Source of the DNA: JAAZMU01 sp964547725
GTDB taxonomy: Bacteria; Patescibacteriota; Minisyncoccia; Minisyncoccales; Minisyncoccaceae
Assembly: GCA_964547725.1 (NCBI GenBank)
Contig: CAZJOO010000029.1
Location: 1-5,502 of the forward strand
Direction of reading: 5' to 3'
Length of the DNA: 5,502 bases
Under the pieces are notes generated by a model. The model ran no database searches. It saw only the letters and a program-made list of their open reading frames with translations, and was not told the origin of the DNA. A program made the position numbers and the translations under genes. This document shows, piece by piece, positions 1-5,019 of the stretch (position 1 is the stretch's first letter; each line of letters opens with the position of its first letter).

Positions 1-755
1 ACAAAGCTAACTTTGCCAAAGCTCAGTCTTTTTCAAACACTGTTCAGAATGAACTATTGGGAGACTTAGTCTCTGAGTGGACTTTCAATAATCCTTCTTT
101 GCCAGGAGAAGATACTTGGGGCAATAATGACGGAACAGTTTATGGAGCAGCAACTTACAAAACAAAGGCAGATGGAGTATGTCTATATGGTGGTTGTTAT
201 AGTTTTAATGGATCGAATGATTATATTGACATACCAGACAGTTCAGATTTAGATATTTCTTCTGAAATAACTTTAAGTGTTTGGGTTAGAAGAAGCTTGA
301 TCAGTACAAGTAATCAGGGAATTCTTGCAAAAGAAGATACTGGGGGATATGCTTTAGTTTTAAATTATGGTACTGGAGACCATAAAATAACTTTTGTTTC
401 TCCAAACATTAGTACTAGAAAAACAACTAATGCTATCTCAGATTATAACTGGCATTTGATTGTTTGTACGATTGACGAAAGTTCTAGCTCTTTAAAGTTT
501 TATTTAGATGGTGCTTTGGATAGTTCACAGGGAACAGTTGGTGTGTTGGGAGCAAATGCTTCACCATTTTTTATAGGAAGAAGGTTAACAGGATATTTTA
601 ATGGTTTGATTGATGATGTCCGAATTTATGGCGTTTCTTTATCTTCCGCTCAAATAAGGGAGCAATACATCGCAGGAATAAATTCACTTCTAGCAAACAA
701 CAATATCTCAAAAGAAGAATATAATCAAAGAATAGAATTATTGAGTCAAAAATAA
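1..755 (+). CDS. LamG-domain (concanavalin A-like) surface protein, 3' part; probable pilin-like N-terminus outside window
   Basis: The frame is open to the left edge (first full codon at 3), so the gene is 5'-truncated and 250 codons remain. The TTG at 57 is not needed as a start. Fragment residues 1-20 form an amphipathic stretch (KANFAKAQSFSNTVQNELLG) leading into SEWTFNN. From about residue 22 to 205 the protein has the usual LamG_3/concanavalin-like pattern: WGNNDGTVYG, SFNGSNDYIDIP, ITLSVWV, WHLIVCTID, LKFYLDG, FFIGRR and GLIDDVRIYGVSLSSAQIREQY. Cys60 and Cys65 flank a short turn and may form a disulfide. The tail (LLANNNISKEEYNQRIELLS) resembles the end of LamG proteins that I recall carrying a type IV pilin-like N-terminus in Patescibacteria. 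That architecture is inferred, because the signal region is not visible. Likely role: an extracellular or pilus-associated carbohydrate- or protein-binding module. The domain call is firm; the ligand is unknown. Confidence 0.85.
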   Translation, partial: KANFAKAQSFSNTVQNELLGDLVSEWTFNNPSLPGEDTWGNNDGTVYGAATYKTKADGVCLYGGCYSFNGSNDYIDIPDSSDLDISSEITLSVWVRRSLISTSNQGILAKEDTGGYALVLNYGTGDHKITFVSPNISTRKTTNAISDYNWHLIVCTIDESSSSLKFYLDGALDSSQGTVGVLGANASPFFIGRRLTGYFNGLIDDVRIYGVSLSSAQIREQYIAGINSLLANNNISKEEYNQRIELLSQK

Positions 756-782
756 AAAACTGAAGCAAAACTTCAGTTTTTT
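754..782. terminator. Bidirectional intrinsic terminator
   Basis: This is a perfect 12-bp inverted repeat. The left arm, 754-765, is AAAAA followed by ACTGAAG; the loop is CAAAA (766-770); the right arm, 771-782, is CTTCAGT followed by TTTTT. The left arm begins within the TAA stop of the LamG gene. Read on the plus strand the hairpin ends in a run of T, as an intrinsic terminator should. Read on the minus strand it ends in TTTTTT-A-TTTTT. It can therefore end the LamG transcript from the left and the convergent small minus-strand gene (821-916) from the right. Confidence 0.88.
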
Positions 783-788
783 GTTATC

Positions 789-817
789 TTGAAACTATTG
801 TCCTTTTAGGGTAAAAT
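789..817 (+). promoter_or_regulatory. Predicted sigma70-type promoter for ftsB
   Basis: TTGAAA (789-794) and TAAAAT (812-817) are separated by exactly 17 bases, and each matches the consensus hexamer at five of six positions. Transcription would start near 824, leaving a leader of about 120 nt before the ftsB start codon at 946. The site lies just right of the LamG terminator, where a new unit would be expected to begin. The predicted transcript runs antisense across the whole small frame at 821-916. In AT-rich DNA such matches also arise by chance, so this is a good candidate rather than proof. Confidence 0.5.
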
Positions 818-820
818 AGA

Positions 821-916
821 TTAAAAGACGCCGATAAACATTGATCCTGTTAGGGAGATAATCAATAAAACTACGATTATAATCCAGAACACTCTCATTA
901 CTTTTTTATTGTCCAT
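821..916 (-). CDS. Putative 31-aa single-pass membrane peptide
   Basis: On the minus strand an ATG (complement of 914-916) opens 31 codons ending in TAA (complement of 821-823). An in-frame TGA lies three codons upstream, which fixes the ATG as the start. The peptide begins MDNKKVMR, giving a basic cytoplasmic end, then has one strongly hydrophobic helix at residues 9-22 (VFWIIIVVLLIISL), and ends TGSMFIGVF with no charged tail. This fits a positive-inside, N-in single-span miniprotein. The frame is convergent with the LamG gene and shares its two-way terminator (754-782), which supports real transcription. Upstream there is no Shine-Dalgarno site; a -10-like TATAAA lies at the complement of 935-940, but its -35 is poor. 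I recognise no family. It could instead be a chance frame inside the ftsB leader. Confidence 0.45.
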   Translation of the reverse strand: MDNKKVMRVFWIIIVVLLIISLTGSMFIGVF

Positions 917-945
917 ATTAATTCAATTTCATTATTTATATTTAG

Positions 946-1347
946 ATGTTAACAAAAAAGAAGAAAAAAATAAAGACGGAGAGGGGTAATAAAATCAAAA
1001 AGTTCTTTTTTGGACTCATTATTGCCGCGTTATTTATATTTTTTGCCTATTCTTGTTTGAATATGTTTCTTAAATTAATGGACCTGAATAAAGAATTAGA
1101 TTCTTTAGAGTCAGATAAGGAAGAGCTTTTAAAACAAAGAGAGTCTTTAAAGTTTAGTCTCGGGGAATCATATAGTGAAAGTTATTTAGAAAAAGTAGCT
1201 AGAGAGGATTTGAATTTTAAAAAACCAGGAGAAAAGATATTTGTTATTAAAAAAGAGGGGGAAGATGAAAACGAGGACGACTTAATAGAAGGAGAACAAA
1301 CTTTTGTAGAAAAGATTCAATCTTTTTTACAGTCTTTAAATAAGTAA
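946..1347 (+). CDS. ftsB: FtsB/DivIC-family septum formation initiator
   Basis: This 133-aa bitopic membrane protein has the full layout of the FtsB/DivIC/FtsL group. A Lys-rich cytoplasmic tail (residues 3-19) is followed by one transmembrane helix (about 20-42), a coiled coil (about 44-72, LNKELDSLESDKEELLKQRE) and the family signature at 80-101, YLEKVAREDLNFKKPGEKIF, which matches the usual 'yiEkiAReeLgl.kPGE.v' pattern. In known bacteria this protein joins FtsL and FtsQ (DivIB) and regulates septal wall synthesis by FtsW/FtsI. The C-terminus after residue 102 is acidic (GEDENEDD) and ends in a short predicted helix. The start is certain: a TAG stop in the same frame (943-945) touches the ATG. 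There is no Shine-Dalgarno site. The probable promoter is at 789-817; an AT-rich box (933-942) right before the ATG could also give a leaderless mRNA. FtsZ is encoded four genes in all downstream, counting this one as the first. FtsL-type naming cannot be fully excluded. Confidence 0.85.
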   Translation: MLTKKKKKIKTERGNKIKKFFFGLIIAALFIFFAYSCLNMFLKLMDLNKELDSLESDKEELLKQRESLKFSLGESYSESYLEKVAREDLNFKKPGEKIFVIKKEGEDENEDDLIEGEQTFVEKIQSFLQSLNK

Positions 1348-1360
1348 GCTTGTTTTTTAT
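1338..1360 (+). terminator. Weak terminator-like hairpin after ftsB
   Basis: AAATAAG (1338-1344) can pair with CTTGTTT (1349-1355), including one G-U pair, around the loop TAAG, and is followed by TTTATT. It overlaps the ftsB stop codon. The stem has only one G-C pair, so it would at most attenuate; the same bases also supply a possible -35 for the next gene. Low confidence. Confidence 0.22.
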
Positions 1361-1377
1361 TAAAAATATGATAATCT
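1350..1377 (+). promoter_or_regulatory. Possible promoter for the HIT-mscS-ftsZ-galU-trxB operon
   Basis: TTGTTT (1350-1355) and TAATCT (1372-1377) are 16 bases apart in the 37-base gap between ftsB and the HIT gene. An alternative -10, GATAAT (1370-1375), is preceded by AATAT and overlaps it. Either would place the transcription start at or within a few bases of the HIT start codon at 1385, giving an almost leaderless message. Hexamer matches are moderate and the region is AT-rich; read-through from ftsB is equally possible. Confidence 0.3.
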
Positions 1378-1384
1378 AAAAACA

Positions 1385-1801
1385 ATGAAACAAGATTGTG
1401 TTTTTTGTAAAATAGTTAATAAGGAATTATCTTGCTATAAGGTTTACGAAGACGACTTTGTTTTAGCTTTTTTAGATGTTAATCCGATTGCAATAGGACA
1501 TACTTTAATTATTCCTAAAAAACATTATGAGAATATATTTGATATAGATAGTGAGGTTTTTAAAAGGATAGCTGAGGTTTCTAGAGTGATTGCTAAAAAA
1601 ATGGTAGACAATCTAGATGATGTTTGCGGAGTTAATCTTTTTCAATCAAACGGAAAGGTGGCTGAGCAAGTGGTTATGCACAGTCATTTGCACCTTATTC
1701 CAAGAAGAGAAAGTGATTCTTTTAGAATCAACGATGCAATGAGGATTGTAAAATTGGAAGATAATCAGTTTAAAAATATTTTAGAAAAGATAAAAATATG
1801 A
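1385..1801 (+). CDS. HIT-family nucleotide hydrolase/transferase (histidine triad protein)
   Basis: This is a 138-aa protein of normal length for the bacterial HIT (HINT-like) family. The N-terminus CVFCKIVNKE has the C5-x2-C8 pair that, with H47 (KKHYENIF) and a His of the triad, forms the structural zinc site in many members. The core follows as YKVYEDDFVLAFLDVNPIAI (18-37) and GHTLIIPKKH (38-47). The catalytic histidine triad is at 99-103 (H-S-H-L-H), followed by LIPR; the middle His, H101, is the expected nucleophile. N84, S88 and G90 in NLFQSNGKVAEQ match the nucleotide-binding strand before it. Family members hydrolyse purine nucleotide phosphoramidates or related dinucleotides in the cytosol; the exact substrate cannot be read from sequence. 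The stop codon overlaps the next start as ATGA, so translation of the MscS gene is probably coupled. No Shine-Dalgarno site is seen. Confidence 0.93.
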   Translation: MKQDCVFCKIVNKELSCYKVYEDDFVLAFLDVNPIAIGHTLIIPKKHYENIFDIDSEVFKRIAEVSRVIAKKMVDNLDDVCGVNLFQSNGKVAEQVVMHSHLHLIPRRESDSFRINDAMRIVKLEDNQFKNILEKIKI

Positions 1802-2850
1802 TTAGTGAATTCTTATTATCCTTAGGTACGTTAGATCAACTAAAAGCAAGTATTTGTTTCTTTTTAGGACTCCTTGTTATTTTTAAATTATCGCAATACT
1901 TAATTGTAAATCAATTTCAAAAAATTGCTAAAGAAACGAAAAATGATTTTGATAATTTTTTAGTTTCTATATTCTCTAAAGCTAATTGGATTGTTTTCCT
2001 TGTCTTTTCTCTTTTTATTGCTACAAAATTTCTTAATTTAAATGAAGGTGTTAATAGCGTTATTAACTATTTAACTTTAGTTACTTTAATTGTTATTGTG
2101 ACTAATTTCTTGCAAAAGCTTATTGAACACTTGGCTCTTAAGAAAATTAAAAAGAATGAAGAAGAAGGAAAAAAGACAGATGCTTCTATTGTTAGAACTT
2201 TGTCTTTTATTGCTGGTTGGGGAATTTGGATTATTGCCATTTTGTTGATTCTTCAAAATTCAGGAGTGAATATAGGGGCTCTTCTTGCTGGAGCAGGAAT
2301 TTTAGGTATTGCTATCGCTTTCGCGCTCAAAGAAGTCCTTTCTGATTTATTTGCTTGTCTTAGTATTTATTTAGACAAACCCTTTGAAGTAGGAGACTAT
2401 ATTGTTATTGATTCAAAGAAAAAAGGGACGATTAAAAAAATTGGACTTAGGACTACTAGACTTCAGACATTAAGAGGGGAAGAGCTTGTGGTTTCAAACA
2501 GAAATCTTACAGATTCTTCTTTATACAACTATAAAAGGATGGAAAAAAGGAGGGTTTCTTTTGAAGTTTATGTTGATGGGAAAACTTCTGCCGCTAAACT
2601 AGAAAAAGGTAAAAAGCTTATCGCTCATATTATTGAAAAACAGGAAAATGCAGAACCATCAAAAACAAGCATCACTTCTTTTAATGGAAAAACATGGACT
2701 TACGAGATTGTCTATTACGTAAACAGTAGAAGTTATAATAAGTATTTAATCGCTCACGAAGAAATTCTTTTAGCTCTCAAAAAAGCTTTCGACAAAGAAA
2801 AAATTAAGTTTGAAACAGATATTCAAAAAATTATTGTTAAAAATAATTAA
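1798..2850 (+). CDS. MscS-family mechanosensitive ion channel
   Basis: This 350-aa membrane protein would open under membrane tension to release solutes during osmotic downshock. Hydrophobic segments lie at about 15-37, 61-81, 87-109 and 133-153, followed by the pore-lining helix at about 157-180. The MscS signature is plain: GALLAGAGILGIAIAFALKE (160-179, Gly/Ala packing of the pore helix), then LSDLFACLSIYLDKPFEVGD (181-200), equivalent to the 'LSN...G..I..ekPF.vGD' of MscS. After it comes the beta domain (IVIDSKKKGTIKKIGLRTTR and LRGEELVVSNRNLTDS) and a C-terminal alpha/beta domain. Five spans make it longer than the three-span E. coli MscS, as in many MscS relatives of this size. The start overlaps the HIT stop (ATGA), and ftsZ begins 5 bases after its stop. 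A Lys/Glu-rich loop (115-127) separates spans 3 and 4. Confidence 0.92.
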   Translation: MISEFLLSLGTLDQLKASICFFLGLLVIFKLSQYLIVNQFQKIAKETKNDFDNFLVSIFSKANWIVFLVFSLFIATKFLNLNEGVNSVINYLTLVTLIVIVTNFLQKLIEHLALKKIKKNEEEGKKTDASIVRTLSFIAGWGIWIIAILLILQNSGVNIGALLAGAGILGIAIAFALKEVLSDLFACLSIYLDKPFEVGDYIVIDSKKKGTIKKIGLRTTRLQTLRGEELVVSNRNLTDSSLYNYKRMEKRRVSFEVYVDGKTSAAKLEKGKKLIAHIIEKQENAEPSKTSITSFNGKTWTYEIVYYVNSRSYNKYLIAHEEILLALKKAFDKEKIKFETDIQKIIVKNN

Positions 2851-2855
2851 GATTT

Positions 2856-4136
2856 ATGTCTAAAAAAAAGATAGTAAAAATTAAAAAAGAAGAAAAAAAG
2901 CCAAAAACTTTTAAGGATAATTCTACCAAAAGAATTAAAATTAAGATTATTGGTATTGGTGGCGGTGGAGGAAACATTATTAAAGAACTTTCTAAGAAAT
3001 TAGATTTTTCTTCAAATAAAATAGAATTCACAGCAGTTAATACAGACCTTCAGGCCTTAGATGCCCTTCCTAGCAATTTAAAAAAAGTTGCTTTGGGGGA
3101 AGGTGAAACTAGGGGCTTAGGAACTGGAAGAGATATTTCTTTAGGACAAAGAATTGCTGAGGCAGAAGAAAAAAAGATTAAGAACGTTTTTTCTGACGGA
3201 AAAGATTTATATATTTTAGTTTCTTCTCTTGGAGGAGGAACGGGAACGGGAACTGTTCCTGTTTTTTCTAAAATTTCTAAAGAGTTAAACTTGCCTACTC
3301 TTGGAATATTTACTCTTCCTTTTAATTTTGAAGGAAAGGATAAAATGAAAGAGTCTCAGAGGGCAATTGATGAGGCGCAAATGAATTTAAACGCAGTTTT
3401 AGTAATTCCAAATGAAAGGATATTTAAATTTGCTGAAGAGAACATCCCTTTTAACGACGCTTTAAATATTATCAATGAACAATTAACTTATTCTCTTCAA
3501 GGACTTTTAAACACAGTTTATTCTTCTGGATTAATTAATATTGATTGGGCTGATATAAAAACAACTATAGAAGGAACTAATCAAAGAGCCTATCTTAACA
3601 CAGTTCAAGCAAAGCTTAATGATGACTTAAATCAATTTACGAACAAATTATTGAACAATGAACTTGTCAGATATGATTTTTCAAAATCAAACAATGTTTT
3701 GTTTAATATAGAAGGTGGAAAGAACTTATCAATGCAGCAACTTGCTTCTATTTCTGAAAAGATACATGAACTAGCTCCGGAAGCTAGAATCATTTTTGGA
3801 CTAACTCAAAGTGCAAAATTAAAAAATGAGATAAGGGCTACGGTTCTTGCAACAGGAACAATGAAGAAAGAAGAGAAAAAAGTTAAGAAAGAAAAGGTTA
3901 AAAAAGAAGAAATCATAGTTAAACCTAAAAAAGTTAAGAAAGTTAAAAAAGAGGTTTCTAAGAAAAAAACAATTAAAGAAATTGAAGACGACCTTAAAGA
4001 CCTTGAAGATTTAGGAGTAGAGATAAACAGAAGAAATGCGGTTGAAGTTAAACAAGCAGAAGAGGAGGCTAGGAAAAAAGATTTAGACGAAGATGATATC
4101 TTCGAAGTTCCTACCTTTTTAAGAAAGAAAAAATAA
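2856..4136 (+). CDS. ftsZ: Cell division protein FtsZ (tubulin-like GTPase), divergent
   Basis: FtsZ polymerises with GTP into the ring that organises septation. Nearly all active-site loops are visible: T1 GGGGGN (35-40), T2 region AVNTD (60-64), T3 GLGTG (87-91), the tubulin signature GGGTGTG (126-132), T5 PFNFEGK (155-161), IPNERIFKF (184-192) and T7 NIDWAD (228-233), with the catalytic D230 and D233 kept. The last residues, DDIFEVPTFLRKKK, are a textbook FtsZ C-terminal peptide, which in other bacteria binds FtsA, ZipA or SepF. This separates it from other tubulin-like proteins. At 426 aa it exceeds the usual 380-400 because of a Lys-rich N-terminal extension (about 1-26) and a long Lys/Glu linker (about 336-408). 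Residues 240-271 lack the usual glycine-rich stretch that follows T7. The ATG is the first start after an in-frame TAA (2844-2846). It lies 5 bases after mscS and 4 before galU, with no Shine-Dalgarno site. Confidence 0.93.
   Translation: MSKKKIVKIKKEEKKPKTFKDNSTKRIKIKIIGIGGGGGNIIKELSKKLDFSSNKIEFTAVNTDLQALDALPSNLKKVALGEGETRGLGTGRDISLGQRIAEAEEKKIKNVFSDGKDLYILVSSLGGGTGTGTVPVFSKISKELNLPTLGIFTLPFNFEGKDKMKESQRAIDEAQMNLNAVLVIPNERIFKFAEENIPFNDALNIINEQLTYSLQGLLNTVYSSGLINIDWADIKTTIEGTNQRAYLNTVQAKLNDDLNQFTNKLLNNELVRYDFSKSNNVLFNIEGGKNLSMQQLASISEKIHELAPEARIIFGLTQSAKLKNEIRATVLATGTMKKEEKKVKKEKVKKEEIIVKPKKVKKVKKEVSKKKTIKEIEDDLKDLEDLGVEINRRNAVEVKQAEEEARKKDLDEDDIFEVPTFLRKKK
3876..3942 (+). repeat. Short in-frame direct repeat in the ftsZ linker
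   Basis: The 16-base word AAAAAAGTTAAGAAAG occurs at 3876-3891 and again at 3927-3942, 51 bases (17 codons) apart and in the same frame. It encodes KKVKK both times inside the disordered Lys/Glu linker of FtsZ, with looser copies between and after (KKEKVKKEE, KKVKKVKKE). It looks like low-complexity expansion within the gene, not a mobile or regulatory repeat. Confidence 0.6.
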
Positions 4137-4140
4137 CAAT

Positions 4141-5019
4141 ATGAAAAGAATTACAAAAGCAATTTTTCCTATAGCAGGATTAGGAACAAGATTTTTACCC
4201 GAAACTAAAATTATTTCAAAAGAGTTAATTCCTTTGGGAGGAAAGCCTCTTTTGCATTATAATGTTGAAGAAGCTATTCTTTCCGGAATTGAAGAGATTT
4301 CTTTTATCGCTAGAAAAAACCAGAAAAGCACTCTTAAATATTTCGAAGACGATCCTATTTTAGAGCAAATATTAAAAGAGAATAACAAAAAAAGAGAACT
4401 TGCAGCACTGGAAAGTATAAGAAACCTTGTTAAAGATGTTCGCTTTTCAACTTTTGTTCAAAAAAGTCCTACAGGAGTAGCTGATGCTATTTTCCAGGCC
4501 AGAGATTTTGTCGGGAAAGAACCTTGCGCTGTTTCTTTTTGTGACGATGTCGTTGATTCAAAGATTCCTTGTTTAGAGCAATTACAAGATATTTTTCTAA
4601 CTTGCGGAAGACCAGTGATTGCCCTAAAGAGAGTTTCACCAGACAAGATACCAAGTTATGGAATTGTTAAAGTAGAAAAGATTGCTAACAGATTTTATAA
4701 AATTAAAAGTATTAGTGAAAAACCAAAGTTAGAAGACGCTCCTTCTGATTTAGCAATTATAGGAAGAATGATTTTAACCCCTGATGTTTTTGATTATTTA
4801 AACAATAACAAAGATTCTATGGTAAAGGATAAATCAATTTCACCTTTCTTGGGAGAGATGGCAGAGCTTGGGAAGGCAATTTATGGATATGAAATAGAAG
4901 GAGATTGGCTTGAGTGTGGTGATATCATGTCTTGGTATAAATCATTTGTAAGAGTTGCTTTAGAAGACCCTGATTTTGGAGAGAGATTCAAACAGTATTT
5001 AAAAACCATTAAGTTATGA
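4141..5019 (+). CDS. galU: GalU-type UTP-glucose-1-phosphate uridylyltransferase
   Basis: This cytosolic enzyme of the NTP_transferase family would make UDP-glucose from UTP and glucose-1-phosphate for envelope glycans. The 292 aa match the usual bacterial GalU length. Seen in order: the nucleotide-binding loop IFPIAGLGTRFLPETK (8-23) with KE (27-28), GGKPLLHY (33-40), VEEAILSGIEEI (42-53), FVQKSPTGVADAIFQA (105-120), the metal-site strand CDDVV (134-138), YGIVKVE (173-179), SEKPK (192-196), the GalU hallmark APSDLAIIGRMILTP (200-214) and GDWLECGD (254-261). The stretch between LTP and the last motif, which in E. coli GalU carries GDEIQLTDAI, reads KSISPFLGEMAEL, so sugar specificity could differ; another hexose-1-phosphate or nucleotide is possible. 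It starts 4 bases after ftsZ and its TGA overlaps the trxB ATG. Confidence 0.86.
   Translation: MKRITKAIFPIAGLGTRFLPETKIISKELIPLGGKPLLHYNVEEAILSGIEEISFIARKNQKSTLKYFEDDPILEQILKENNKKRELAALESIRNLVKDVRFSTFVQKSPTGVADAIFQARDFVGKEPCAVSFCDDVVDSKIPCLEQLQDIFLTCGRPVIALKRVSPDKIPSYGIVKVEKIANRFYKIKSISEKPKLEDAPSDLAIIGRMILTPDVFDYLNNNKDSMVKDKSISPFLGEMAELGKAIYGYEIEGDWLECGDIMSWYKSFVRVALEDPDFGERFKQYLKTIKL

Noticed and set aside
226..255. TTGACA (226-231) followed by a -10-like TTAGAT inside the LamG gene
   Set aside because: The -10 matches poorly (about half the positions) and the site lies inside a coding region with no gene starting downstream.
57..755. TTG at 57 as the start of the LamG protein
   Set aside because: The frame continues open to the left edge with family-like sequence (KANFAKAQSFSNTVQNEL), so the gene begins outside the window.
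840..866. Inverted repeat ATTGAT (840-845) / ATCAAT (861-866) with inner CCT/AGG, considered as a riboswitch or operator in the ftsB leader
   Set aside because: The stem is short and AT-rich with a six-base bulge, and lies within the small minus-strand frame; nothing matches a known riboswitch.
2837..3031. Minus-strand open frame of 64 codons opposite the mscS/ftsZ junction
   Set aside because: It is the reverse of the Lys/Gly-rich start of ftsZ; its product is a low-complexity Pro/Ile/Leu string with no domain, and the ftsZ frame is certain.
4458..4646. Minus-strand open frame of 62 codons inside galU
   Set aside because: It lies wholly within a well-supported galU reading frame, has no recognisable domain or initiation signal, and looks like a shadow.
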